Below, one piece after another: positions 6,896 to 15,260 of a stretch of DNA of 64,000 bases. Within the stretch, counting starts at the first letter, position 1, and every line of letters begins with the position of its first letter. This stretch comes from Acidimicrobiia bacterium (GTDB lineage Bacteria > Actinomycetota > Acidimicrobiia > Acidimicrobiales > Aldehydirespiratoraceae): the NCBI GenBank assembly GCA_022821685.1, contig JAJEDD010000034.1:89811-153810 (forward strand), in the 5' to 3' direction. The notes under the pieces were generated by a model, which was not told the DNA's origin, searched no databases, and saw nothing but the letters and a program-made list of their open reading frames with translations. The position numbers and the translations under genes are program-made.

Positions 6896-8215
6896 GTGGA
6901 GATCGTCGCCCGCCACCTGCTGCCCCGCCTGCACGAGGCCTTGGACGGCTTCCGAGCGGTAGTTCTCCACGGTGCCCGGCAGTGCGGCAAGTCGACGCTG
7001 GCGAGACTGCTGGCCGAGCAGCGCGGCGGAACCTACGCATCGCTCGACGACGAGGCCGCCCGTGACGCCGCCCTCGCCGATCCCCACGGTTTTCTGCTTG
7101 ATCAGACCCACCCGCTGGTCGTGGACGAGGTCCAGCTCGGCGGCGACCGCGTGGTGCGCGCCCTGAAGCAGATCGTCGATGTCGACCCTGCCCGGGGCCG
7201 GTTCGTGCTCACTGGCTCCACGAACTTCCTAACCGTGCCCACCATCAGTGAGTCGCTGGCCGGACGGGTGCGCATTCTGCGTCTGTGGCCGCTGTCACAA
7301 GCCGAGCTCACCGGGTGCCCGGAACCGGGGGTCTGGGACTGGACTGAGGGCTTCGAAGCGTCGGCGCGTGCGCCGGTGCCGGACGGTTCGCCGCGCTCAG
7401 GTCGTCGAGCCTGTATGAGGCTGGTGTGCCGGGGCGGATTCCCCGAGATCGTGTCCATGAGCGGCCGCTCGCGGCCGGGCTGGTTCGAGAGCTACGTCGA
7501 GACGGTCATCGAACGCGATGTTGTGGCGCTCGGCGATCTGCGTCGTCGGTCGGTGCTGGTGCCGCTGGTCCGCTGGATCGCGGCGAGCACTTCCAGCGAA
7601 CTCAACGTGCACGCCGTGTCAAGCCACCTGGGTGTCGACAGGGCCACGATGGAGTCGTACCTGGACTGGATGGAGACTGTGTTCTTGATGCACCGCCTGC
7701 CTGCTTGGTCTCGCCGCCTGACCTCGCGTGCCGTGCGGCGACCCAAGATCCACATCACCGACACTGGGCTCGCAGCCAGTCTCTTGGGGGTGGGCCCCAA
7801 CTCGCTGACCGCTCCCACGTCGCCGTCGGCCGGCCCACTGTTCGAGAGCTTTATCGTCAACGAGATAGTCCGCCAGTTGTCGGCATCGCGCCCGGCAGAT
7901 CGAGCGCTCTACTATCGCGACCATGACGGCCGCGAGGTCGACCTGCTGTTGGAGAGTCCCGACGGAGCGGTAACGGCCGTAGAGATCAAGGCCACCAGTT
8001 CGCCTCGAGCCCAGGATCTGCAGCATGTGGCTTGGCTGCGCGACCGCCTCGACGCCGCATCTCCCGGCGACTTCCGCGCTGGCGTGCTGATTCACACAGG
8101 CCAGACGCACCTCACCGTCGGTGACCGCCTCCACCTGCGGCCCATGCAGTCTCTCTGGGCTGTCTCCCCGACCGGGAACTCGGACCGGCAGCCACACCGC
8201 TCGCACACCGCCTGA
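6896..8215 (+). CDS. AAA-family ATPase with DUF4143 C-terminal domain
   Basis: Predicted NTPase of the AAA_14/DUF4143 family, 439 aa, function in the cell unknown. The N-terminal ATPase has Walker A GARQCGKST (about residues 25-33), a Walker B-like VVDEVQLG and the sensor segment FVLTGSTNFL. The C-terminal DUF4143 part carries PKIHITDTGLAASLLG, PLFESFIVNEI, YYRDHDGREVDLLLE and AVEIKATSS. The last two resemble a PD-(D/E)XK-like nuclease core (E-V-D ... E-I-K). Start codon is GTG at 6896 with a weak ribosome site, right after three 23-bp repeats that may be its operator. It is a single-gene unit; such genes often sit in variable regions. Confidence 0.85.
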   Translation: MEIVARHLLPRLHEALDGFRAVVLHGARQCGKSTLARLLAEQRGGTYASLDDEAARDAALADPHGFLLDQTHPLVVDEVQLGGDRVVRALKQIVDVDPARGRFVLTGSTNFLTVPTISESLAGRVRILRLWPLSQAELTGCPEPGVWDWTEGFEASARAPVPDGSPRSGRRACMRLVCRGGFPEIVSMSGRSRPGWFESYVETVIERDVVALGDLRRRSVLVPLVRWIAASTSSELNVHAVSSHLGVDRATMESYLDWMETVFLMHRLPAWSRRLTSRAVRRPKIHITDTGLAASLLGVGPNSLTAPTSPSAGPLFESFIVNEIVRQLSASRPADRALYYRDHDGREVDLLLESPDGAVTAVEIKATSSPRAQDLQHVAWLRDRLDAASPGDFRAGVLIHTGQTHLTVGDRLHLRPMQSLWAVSPTGNSDRQPHRSHTA

Positions 8216-8324
8216 AGCCGCCGCGGCCGCGTTGGGGCCGCGATCCGCCGGTCGGCGGCACCATTGATAGCCCGAGGGCGACCTGGCGCATCGCCCGTGC
8301 TGTGATCTGGGGTCGGCGGGCGGG

Positions 8325-9065
8325 TTACTCCTGCCAGCGCTTGTAGCGGGGGTCGTTCTCGAAGAAGGCACGGTACATGCCGTCGAAGGCGAGCCACTGG
8401 AGGTCGATGCTGCGCCTCACCGCGTTCCACACCCTGGTCCGGGTGTAGTCGTCGTTGGCGTAGCGGCGCACGATGGCGGGACCGATGTCGCCGTGGTCCT
8501 CCTCGATCTCGGAGGCGTGTATCTCCCAGTACTGCAGCTCGTCGGTGCCCCGGGTGTAGCCGTAGTCGTTGACGAACGACTCGATGAGCATGTCGTTGCG
8601 CTTGGCCGACGCCCCCTCGATGAAGGCGATGCCGGCGATGGCCGCGATCCAGTCGCCCTTGAAGGCGTTGAAGTAGCGCCACTGCTCGAAGGCGGCCGTT
8701 TCCGGGATGGCGTCAGTGGCCTTCATCTCGTCGACGGACAGGTCCAGCGAGGCGCACCAGTTGAAGTAGATCTGGAGGTGGTGGCCGGTGCCGGAGTGGC
8801 TGCCGGTGGCCTCCTCCATCAGCACGTCGTCGAACCACAGGTGCTCGATGTCGGGGTCGCCCTCGGGGGCGTAGGCGTACACCGCGCAGTGCGGGCGCGG
8901 GTTGGGCTTGGGCCCCACGAAGAAGAACTGCCGGGCGAAGCCCCTCAGGGACTCGCGGGAGGCGTTCCCCTCGCAGATGGCGCTCACTAGGGGATGGAAC
9001 TTGATGTGCTCGGCCTCGACAGTCTCGTCGATGCGCCGCAGCAGGTCGTCGGTTTCAGCAGACAT
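8325..9065 (-). CDS. Iron-containing redox enzyme family protein (haem-oxygenase-like/TenA-PqqC fold)
   Basis: 246-aa protein with an all-helical haem-oxygenase-like fold of the TenA/PqqC/diiron-oxidase superfamily. Likely metal or active-site residues lie in LMEEATGSHSGTGHH (about residues 92-106) and YWEIHASEIEEDHGDIG (about 182-198), the E..H and E..DH pattern seen in haem-oxygenase-like diiron oxidases. Family members oxidise small amines, thiols or amino-acid-derived substrates. The ATG at 9065 is preceded by TAGGGT with 8 nt spacing and no ribosome site, suggesting a leaderless mRNA. It stands alone, 136 bp downstream of the methyltransferase; co-transcription with that operon is possible but not required. 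Confidence 0.7.
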   Translation of the reverse strand: MSAETDDLLRRIDETVEAEHIKFHPLVSAICEGNASRESLRGFARQFFFVGPKPNPRPHCAVYAYAPEGDPDIEHLWFDDVLMEEATGSHSGTGHHLQIYFNWCASLDLSVDEMKATDAIPETAAFEQWRYFNAFKGDWIAAIAGIAFIEGASAKRNDMLIESFVNDYGYTRGTDELQYWEIHASEIEEDHGDIGPAIVRRYANDDYTRTRVWNAVRRSIDLQWLAFDGMYRAFFENDPRYKRWQE

Positions 9066-9073
9066 AGCGCGGC

Positions 9074-9079
9074 ACCCTA
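9074..9079 (-). promoter_or_regulatory. Putative leaderless -10 box (TAGGGT)
   Basis: TAGGGT ends 8 nt before the ATG at 9065 with no Shine-Dalgarno between them; same arrangement at 12 other genes in the window. Confidence 0.45.
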
Positions 9080-9201
9080 GCCGGACCCCTCTTCATGGTC
9101 CGTGTCGGGCACGCAGTCGGGCGGCCATTCTCCGTGGTTCCACCGGGGGGATATGTGCCCGCGCAACGACAAGGACTGGCCCTTGCGGAGTTCCGTGCGG
9201 G

Positions 9202-10551
9202 TCAGCCAGCCGTCTCCGCGGGTGTAGCGACTTGGGGGATGAGTGCTGACGCGGCGGCGGCGTAGCCGAGCGGCATGGCGACGGCATCACCAATCCACTT
9301 CGCTAGCTGAGACCGACTCGCGGGCCGATCCAGCGCCGGGCTGAAGCGGTAGCTGTCAGGGAAGCCCTGTAGGCGAGCTGCCTCCGCTGGCGTGATCGTG
9401 CGCTGCTCGGTTGGATGGACGAAGCGTCCGCGTCCGGGCGTCATGTAGCCGGTGGTGATCGTTGGTGCAGGCCTTGCTGCGTGCATTCGTCCGTAGACGG
9501 CACCGTAGCTGGTTCCGTCTTGGTGGCAGTCGGGCCGTTCATGGAGCGCCAAGTCATGCTGGTCGTTGTCGAATAGCCACTGGATTCGTTCACGGTTTAA
9601 GAAGGTCAATTCGCTCTCAAGGTGCATTGTCGGATCTGGCGACAATCTCTCGCTCCCGCCGATGGCCCACAAGACCGAACGTGGCGGGCTGTCGGCTAGA
9701 GCCGATTGCACGTCCTCGATCGGAACAGGGGCCGATCCTGTCCCCTCGTTTGCTCGCCGAGCAACCAGGAAGTGCCGCTTACGTGTCTGGGGCCAACCCA
9801 TCGAGTCTGCTGCCAGCACACCTTCGGTCACCGCATACCCGCATGACTCAAGTAGAGCGCGCGTGGTTGGCACTACCTGCGCTTCGTCACGCACTACGGA
9901 CATGACGTTCTCAATGACGACGGCCTGCGCAGAGCACGCCACCGCGAATGCTGGCACCGTGAGATAGAGCAGGTTGCGCGGATCGCTACGTCGTGAGTGG
10001 TTGTTGAGGTTCGAGTGCCCCTGGCAGGGAGGGCCGGCTCCGACAAGATCGACGCCCTGGCACGCATCCATCAGGCGGTCGTCCAACAGCGCCGGCGGAT
10101 AGACGAACCGTGCCGACGAACCAGAGTCCCGTATGCGGTAGTCGATGAGGGAGGTAACTGACTCTGATGAGACTCGACGGGTCCGGTGATTGAGGGTGTG
10201 CACAGCGAGCGCGTCCGCGTCCGTGTCAACCGCTAGCTCGCAGATCACGCGGCATCCCGCCTCGGCCGCGAGCTGCTGTACCCCGACCATGAGCCCGCCC
10301 ACGCCCGAGAACAGGTCCAGGACGCGGAGCGGCTTGGGTCGAGACTCCAGAGGAGTTGCAGGCTCGGGTACACCGCCGCGAAGGCACGCTTTCCACCACG
10401 CCCCGAGTGGATCCGTACAGGCCTCTTCAAGCTCAGCGCCCTCCGGGGAGGAGACATCCAATGAAGAGCGCAGCGACCATCGCCCAAGCCTCAACGATCG
10501 AGTGAGCCGATCTCCCTCGAGCGTGATCTGTGGCGTCACCGTGTCTAGCAT
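9202..10551 (-). CDS. DNA (cytosine-5) methyltransferase (Dcm family)
   Basis: Methylates cytosine at C5 in a specific DNA motif, 449 aa from the ATG at 10551. All hallmark motifs are visible: motif I DLFSGVGG (residues 79-86), motif IV GAGPPCQGHS with catalytic Cys176, motif VI ENV, motif VIII QTRKRHFLV, and the C-terminal ITPAEAARLQGFPDSYRFS. An extra N-terminal region of about 75 residues precedes motif I. Start 10551 lies 4 bp after the previous gene's stop; an upstream ATG at 10617 would overlap that gene by 62 bp. It is last in the seven-gene operon from 15004 and is probably the self-protection enzyme. No recognisable restriction nuclease is adjacent. Confidence 0.92.
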   Translation of the reverse strand: MLDTVTPQITLEGDRLTRSLRLGRWSLRSSLDVSSPEGAELEEACTDPLGAWWKACLRGGVPEPATPLESRPKPLRVLDLFSGVGGLMVGVQQLAAEAGCRVICELAVDTDADALAVHTLNHRTRRVSSESVTSLIDYRIRDSGSSARFVYPPALLDDRLMDACQGVDLVGAGPPCQGHSNLNNHSRRSDPRNLLYLTVPAFAVACSAQAVVIENVMSVVRDEAQVVPTTRALLESCGYAVTEGVLAADSMGWPQTRKRHFLVARRANEGTGSAPVPIEDVQSALADSPPRSVLWAIGGSERLSPDPTMHLESELTFLNRERIQWLFDNDQHDLALHERPDCHQDGTSYGAVYGRMHAARPAPTITTGYMTPGRGRFVHPTEQRTITPAEAARLQGFPDSYRFSPALDRPASRSQLAKWIGDAVAMPLGYAAAASALIPQVATPAETAG

Positions 10552-10555
10552 TGCT

Positions 10556-11398
10556 CTAGCCGCTTCTACTATCGGACTCGTTGCCGCGTCTGGTGCGGCG
10601 AGTTGCGGACTCCGCACGCGCTCGTGCTAGTCGGTTTTCCCAAAGCTCGCCTACCAGGTCCTCGGCTGCGTCGTCGTCGAGCAATGCCGGAACGACATTC
10701 GTCAGTGTGCGGTTCAAGTCCTTCGCCAGCTCCCGGAGATGGTCGGTCAGAAGCCTGGTTTCGTCGTTCGCTTGTCGCCGGACCATCGCTCGCACAATCG
10801 GCGGGTGCTCACCGACCTTGACTCGCAGGATGTGGCTGCGCCAGAAGTCGGTGCCGTCGCGAACGGCCGACGCGAGATCGGCGTGTTCGAGGCCCCCCAG
10901 CGCTTTCACCCGGAGGTACATGCGCACGGGTACGCATTCGTGGGGCCTGTTTCCGTCGACGTAGGACTTGAGACTCGCCGGTGTTTCTGGCATGCCTTCA
11001 GCCGATCGCTTCCCGGCGAATGCGGTGGGCTGACGCCACGCGGCGAAGTTCCAGATGTGGGCCAGACACACGTATCGCCAGAAGCCCGGATCGTCGAGGG
11101 CGGCCGCGTCGGCATCTGCATCGGTGATCGCCCGGAACAGCACGCATGCGGCCTTGCCCTCAAGCTGATCAGGGTCAGAGTCTTGTGTCTCCTCGTGGTC
11201 CAGCAGTCCCTCGATCTGAACTTGAGCATCCTCTAGGGGCGTGACGTCGAGATCATCGCCTTCTCCCCACAGCTTCACGACGTCGGCGAGATCGCTGCTG
11301 AGGTCATCGATCCGCAGATGATCTGGCCGTGCGGAGGCGACAGTTCGGGCCTGCGCGATGCGCAGAGCGGCGCTGCGGACGATCAGTGGGTGCTTCAC
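10556..11398 (-). CDS. Protein of unknown function in GHKL-ATPase/methyltransferase operon (possibly DUF6339)
   Basis: 280-aa soluble, acidic protein without a catalytic motif I can name. Notable segments are FWRYVCLAHIWNFAAWRQP, ASLKSYVDGNRPHECVPVRMYLRVKAL and GTDFWRSHILRVKVGEHP, which from memory resemble the family DUF6339; I could not check this. The C-terminus is basic (RRTRRGNESDSRSG), suggesting nucleic-acid contact. It starts 4 bp after the 328-aa protein gene and ends 4 bp before the methyltransferase start, so it is part of the operon. It may be a structural or effector subunit of the system. Confidence 0.7.
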   Translation of the reverse strand: MKHPLIVRSAALRIAQARTVASARPDHLRIDDLSSDLADVVKLWGEGDDLDVTPLEDAQVQIEGLLDHEETQDSDPDQLEGKAACVLFRAITDADADAAALDDPGFWRYVCLAHIWNFAAWRQPTAFAGKRSAEGMPETPASLKSYVDGNRPHECVPVRMYLRVKALGGLEHADLASAVRDGTDFWRSHILRVKVGEHPPIVRAMVRRQANDETRLLTDHLRELAKDLNRTLTNVVPALLDDDAAEDLVGELWENRLARARAESATRRTRRGNESDSRSG

Positions 11399-11402
11399 GC
11401 CC

Positions 11403-12389
11403 TCACTGCTCCAGCGACTTGAGCGCAGCCGAGCGCAATCCCACGGCGTGTTCAGCCAACGCGACGGCCCTGCCCGGATCTTCCCTGCACAGCTTCAACA
11501 TCGCGTCACGTTGCGAGTCGTCTGCTCTTGTACCCGCCAGCAGCCGTGCCACTCTGCCGATCAGAGAGTCTCGAATGTCCTCGTAGGACGCGACCTCGTC
11601 ATGGTCGGCATTGCGAGCGAACTCAAGAATGACGCCGACGACAAAGTCAAAGGCCAGGTGCCGCTGAAAATGCTGCGCGACTGGCGATCGCCCCTGACGG
11701 TCCACATCGGTCAGCAGCTGCTCGTCGACCCAGAATGTAGGAACGTCTCCCTCGGCGAGCGGAAGCGTGAGGCTGGTCGGATCGAGCTCCAAGAACCGCA
11801 CGGTTTCTTGAGCGAGGCGGAGCCTCTGGCGGTGCTCATCGTCAAGCGGCTGTGGTCGGAACAGGTCCGGCTCGCCCTCACACTCAACCCGGAACGAGGC
11901 ATGGGCGAACCATGCAGCCATACGCGACGGCCGAAGCGGCGCCGGGTTGATAGGACGTCGCAGCGCTAGGTACGCATCTACTACCGCGCCGTGCGACTCG
12001 GCGCAGAACACGTGGCGGCGGGAGCCGTCCGGGGCCTTGTCCAGCGGCACCTTGCGGTCCAGTCCGTCAAGATCGTCGAGCGGCTGGAAGAACACGCGCT
12101 CACAGTGCTTGAGATAACCGGATCGCGCGGTGACGGCGAGGCACAGGCGCGATTCGTGAATGCCCATGCCGACGGCACCCAAGGCGAGATCGCGCTTGAA
12201 GTCTTCAAAGTGCTCCTCGGAGGACCACTCAAGGACCGGCTGACGCATTCCGAACGTGCGGTCCTCGATGAGCACGTGCTCGCCGGCCGTGCAGCGCCGG
12301 TCACCGTACGAGAACTCGGTGCTTCGAAACGCTCCCTCAAGTCGCCCATCGATCCGAAAGGGCCGAAGCAGGCGCGACTCGCTGCTCAC
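11403..12389 (-). CDS. Hypothetical protein, third unknown of the GHKL-ATPase/methyltransferase operon
   Basis: 328 aa, unrecognised. The N-terminal ~120 residues look beta-rich (RPFRIDGRLEGAFRSTEFSY, GEHVLIEDRTFGMRQPVLEW). The C-terminal half is helical (VAQHFQRHLAFDFVVGVILEFAR ... AVALAEHAVGLRSAALKSL). No transmembrane segment, signal peptide or nuclease signature was found. Its GTG start overlaps the stop of the 94-aa gene upstream (GTGA), indicating tight translational coupling. It probably forms part of a complex with the ATPase; no function is claimed. Confidence 0.7.
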   Translation of the reverse strand: MSSESRLLRPFRIDGRLEGAFRSTEFSYGDRRCTAGEHVLIEDRTFGMRQPVLEWSSEEHFEDFKRDLALGAVGMGIHESRLCLAVTARSGYLKHCERVFFQPLDDLDGLDRKVPLDKAPDGSRRHVFCAESHGAVVDAYLALRRPINPAPLRPSRMAAWFAHASFRVECEGEPDLFRPQPLDDEHRQRLRLAQETVRFLELDPTSLTLPLAEGDVPTFWVDEQLLTDVDRQGRSPVAQHFQRHLAFDFVVGVILEFARNADHDEVASYEDIRDSLIGRVARLLAGTRADDSQRDAMLKLCREDPGRAVALAEHAVGLRSAALKSLEQ

Positions 12390-12670
12390 GGCGGGTCACC
12401 ACCAGCGTCGCTCGTCGTACTCCCATTGGCGGCGCCTTCCCGTCCGACCAACTCGGCGTTAACGAGCAGCTTCCCGGTCCAGCCCGGGTCGTACTCCTCG
12501 CTCAAGTACTCGAATCGGGCAGCCGACCCAGCGCCCAAGCGTCCGCGAAACGTATCGGACCTGCCAGGAACACGAGTGAACCCGGGAGGTGGCTCAACTG
12601 CCAGCTCCGCGCTGTCGCTCGGTCGATCGTCCTCCATGAACCGGTACGAGACCCGAACCTCAGACCTCAT
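12386..12670 (-). CDS. Small hypothetical protein of the GHKL-ATPase/methyltransferase operon
   Basis: 94 aa, unrecognised, beginning MRSEVRVSYRFMEDDRPSDS. It contains ARFEYLSEEYDPGWTGKLLVNAEL and a Gly/Ser/Asp-rich tail. The ATG at 12670 overlaps the end of the ATPase gene by 11 bp and its stop overlaps the next start, so it is coupled at both ends. A longer version from 12694 or 12712 is possible. Its size and position suggest an accessory or bridging subunit. Confidence 0.62.
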   Translation of the reverse strand: MRSEVRVSYRFMEDDRPSDSAELAVEPPPGFTRVPGRSDTFRGRLGAGSAARFEYLSEEYDPGWTGKLLVNAELVGREGAANGSTTSDAGGDPP

Positions 12671-14327
12671 CGCCCTCCGCAGACCTAACTTCATGATGCT
12701 CACTGAACTCAACGACGGCCGTACCCGTCAGACGCAACCTTCCGTCCGCAACGACCTCTAAATCGCCACCCGGAGAAATTGAGAACGGCCGTTGCTCCGC
12801 TTGAGGCGGACGCTTGCCTGAACCACCACCGCCGAGAAGAGCTCGCATGACCCGATCAAACTCGGGAAGGTGCAAGTGCTCCGCCGGCCTGGGTGTCGGC
12901 TTGAGTTCCTGACGGAAGACATTGACATGGCGCTTGATACTGGCGAGCAGGTCACGCGCTGCCCTCGCATGGCCTTCGGGCACGTCGCCCGCGGCAGTCA
13001 CTGTCTGCCAAGCATCGTGCGCCTTGGGCTCGGTTCGCCTCAACGCCTCATTGATCGAGTCGTCGGCCACAAACGTCCCCCGGACAAATGGCTGCGCCTG
13101 TCCCGCCTCGAAATACTCAACAACCATCCTCGGTTTGCGCACCAGCGCGACAAGGCTTCGGTGCTCGACGCCATCGTCTGCCTCCACATGCGCCGGGTAC
13201 GACCACCCCGCCCTCTCGGCTCTCATCCCCAGCACTCCAGGACTGGCATATTCGCCGATGCGCCGGATGGGCCGCTGACGCACCTCAGCTCGCCGGTTGT
13301 CCTGAGGAGTGGTGGCCGCCTCGTACGCGTCGATGAACGGTTGAAGGTCGGGATTGGACTTCGGGCGCGGATAATGAATCTCGCCACCCTCGTCGACAAC
13401 CTGCAAATGGAAGTGCAGCGCAGGTTCCTGAAGCGCCGGCCACCAATAGCGTTCCGCGGCCGCGACCAGATCGCGGGCGTTTACCGTTGGCTCAACGAGC
13501 AACAAGGTAGTACCGAGATCCGCGGGGACGGCCGGATCACGCACATCCATGCCGAGTTGTTCCGCGAGCCGGTCCGCTTCCTCGTTCTCAAGTGGGTTGG
13601 CGGTGTCGTCAGAGTCGCCCATGCCGAGGCGTGCTGATCCCGTGTAGCTCGTTCTATCGATCCTGTGGCCATCCCAATACGTCATCCCCAGCAGACGGCG
13701 GGTCACACCCGGATCCTCGTCGCGCTCCCTGAAGCATGTGTAGGCAATCACGAGGCGGACCTGGGAGCCTCGGATCAGCCCGGCCTTCCCATAGCCGTAC
13801 GAGCCGCCCCGCCCCGTCACATCCGTGGTGATGCCGATGCTGCACAGGGCCATCCAAAGCTTGGACTCGTTGCCACGCCAAGGCCCGAACATGCCGCCAC
13901 CAGCCTGTTCGCTGACCTCAAGCAGCCGAAGCTCTTCCTCGTCTTCCAGGTGCAGCAGGCAGTCATCGTCGGTCAAGCCGAGCGCATGACGATCTCCAAC
14001 AGCAGAGACTCGCTCTGACAGCTCCTGCAGGCCCAGGTGATCGACAAGCCTTGATCGCTGCTCGTTCGTGTAGGACTTGAACGTGAAGCACACCTCAAAC
14101 GGCGGCCCGGCTGGATCGGGAAACTCCTCTCGGCTCTCCAACGCCGCATCCCAGGAGTTCTGAACCACTTCACGCACGAGCAGCGCCGCCTCGGGCGCCG
14201 GAGCACCGACGCCCAACACACCCGGCACCTTCACCGGCTCATTCTTGAACATCTTCGACAAGTCGCCGCTCGCGCCCGTCCGGTTGGGGTCAATCCGCTC
14301 CCAACGCCACTTCGGGGAAGAGTTCAA
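12660..14327 (-). CDS. GHKL (Hsp90/MutL-like) ATPase of a putative defence operon
   Basis: Predicted ATP-binding protein, 555 aa. The N-box LVREVVQNSWDAAL (residues 50-63) has the E..QN..DA pattern of GHKL ATPases. LEVSEQAGGGMFGPW (about 137-151) may be the degenerate G1 box, and GRGGSYGYGKAG (172-183) fits the glycine-rich ATP lid. The C-terminal ~350 residues match no family I recognise (WWPALQEPALHFHLQVVDEGG, ARAARDLLASIKRHVNVFRQEL). GHKL/MutL-like ATPases are known partners of cytosine methyltransferases in predicted restriction systems. The start is a TTG at 14327, 19 bp after the HepT gene; a downstream ATG is an alternative. Confidence 0.78.
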   Translation of the reverse strand: MNSSPKWRWERIDPNRTGASGDLSKMFKNEPVKVPGVLGVGAPAPEAALLVREVVQNSWDAALESREEFPDPAGPPFEVCFTFKSYTNEQRSRLVDHLGLQELSERVSAVGDRHALGLTDDDCLLHLEDEEELRLLEVSEQAGGGMFGPWRGNESKLWMALCSIGITTDVTGRGGSYGYGKAGLIRGSQVRLVIAYTCFRERDEDPGVTRRLLGMTYWDGHRIDRTSYTGSARLGMGDSDDTANPLENEEADRLAEQLGMDVRDPAVPADLGTTLLLVEPTVNARDLVAAAERYWWPALQEPALHFHLQVVDEGGEIHYPRPKSNPDLQPFIDAYEAATTPQDNRRAEVRQRPIRRIGEYASPGVLGMRAERAGWSYPAHVEADDGVEHRSLVALVRKPRMVVEYFEAGQAQPFVRGTFVADDSINEALRRTEPKAHDAWQTVTAAGDVPEGHARAARDLLASIKRHVNVFRQELKPTPRPAEHLHLPEFDRVMRALLGGGGSGKRPPQAEQRPFSISPGGDLEVVADGRLRLTGTAVVEFSEHHEVRSAEGDEV

Positions 14328-14346
14328 GAGAGCTTCGCCTTCCTCA

Positions 14347-14706
14347 TCACATCTGGGGGGTCGCGTCGTGGTCGTTCAGGAGCGCTGCCAACTCGGTCAT
14401 GAAGATCGGGAGGCTTCGCTCGACCACGTCCCACACGAGACGGTCGTCGACGTCGCCATAGCCGTGGATGAGAAAGTTGCGGAACGCGATGATGCGTTGA
14501 TGGTGGCTGATCCGGGAAGCCACAGCTTCGTCGATTCTCGCTAGCCGACTCATCGCCTCGCCGATGATCTCGAACTGTCGTTCGACGGCAGCTTGGAGCA
14601 TGTAGTCGTGCTCGTAGTCCTCGAACGACTTGCCGCTCGTGAACTCGGCCAGCAGACCGGCGGACCGCTGCATGTCATCGAGGTACTTCCGAGTCTCAAG
14701 CCTCAT
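14347..14706 (-). CDS. hepT: HEPN-domain toxin of a HepT/MntA toxin-antitoxin pair
   Basis: 119-aa helical HEPN-family protein (HepT/DUF86), a predicted RNase toxin. The catalytic R-x4-6-H signature is RNFLIHGY, with Arg76 and His81. QFEIIGEAMSRL is the other conserved segment. Its ATG at 14706 overlaps the mntA stop by 11 bp, the standard arrangement in which the MNT partner adds AMP to the HEPN toxin near the RNxxxHxY motif and silences it. Unusually the pair directly precedes the GHKL ATPase gene by 19 bp on the same strand, so it may belong to one defence operon. Confidence 0.9.
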   Translation of the reverse strand: MRLETRKYLDDMQRSAGLLAEFTSGKSFEDYEHDYMLQAAVERQFEIIGEAMSRLARIDEAVASRISHHQRIIAFRNFLIHGYGDVDDRLVWDVVERSLPIFMTELAALLNDHDATPQM

Positions 14707-15004
14707 ACAGCACGCTGCTCGTCTCGTTGACGGAGCGCAGGAAGTACTGGTTCTTGATGGCCGATCGCACGACGAGGTCGACCGGCACTCCAAACAGCGT
14801 CTCCAGCGCCTCCAGCAGCCCGAAGTACGTGTTGGCGTAGTCGTCCAGAGCGGCCGGCTGGAACTCGACCAAGAAGTCCAAGTCGCTTCGGTCAGGGTCG
14901 TAGTCCCCGCGTGAAGCCGACCCGAACACGGTTAGCCGGCCCACATGGAAACGGCGGCACAGACCCTCGATCTCCGTTGCTCGGTCAGCAACGACACCGC
15001 TCAT
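14696..15004 (-). CDS. mntA: MntA-type minimal nucleotidyltransferase antitoxin
   Basis: 102-aa minimal nucleotidyltransferase, first gene of the minus-strand defence operon. The signature is FGSASRGDYDPDRSDLDFLV: G28-S29 and the metal-binding D41-x-D43. In characterised pairs the MntA protein AMPylates its HepT partner. The ATG at 15004 is chosen because the family motif then sits at the usual position; an upstream in-frame start adds 15 unlikely residues. No clear promoter could be assigned in the 256-bp gap upstream (15005-15260), in which I see no gene. Confidence 0.9.
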   Translation of the reverse strand: MSGVVADRATEIEGLCRRFHVGRLTVFGSASRGDYDPDRSDLDFLVEFQPAALDDYANTYFGLLEALETLFGVPVDLVVRSAIKNQYFLRSVNETSSVLYEA

Positions 15005-15260
15005 GCTGCCCCCTCGCGCCACCCAACACTGACGGAGGCCGGTACGCAAAGGATCGGAGAAGTTCCGTCAAGACGTCGACCGGGCCCCCGTCTGACCGCT
15101 GGACCTATTGCGACTCCCTGGCGCTTCATGAACCGCAACCGTAGCGGCCACGCAAGCACCCGGCATCCGATCCGCGATGCTCGACGCGCCACACCGTCTA
15201 CTCGTCTTGACGCACCGGGGTCTTCGGGACTCGGCGGGCGATCTTCAGGGCATCTCTGGG

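Noticed and set aside
9066..9201. Possible short gene downstream of the methyltransferase on the minus strand (frame reading TRGDGWLTRTELRKGQSLSL).
   Set aside because: Codon usage looks plausible, but there is no start codon in the frame, which opens only inside the methyltransferase gene; no family was recognised.
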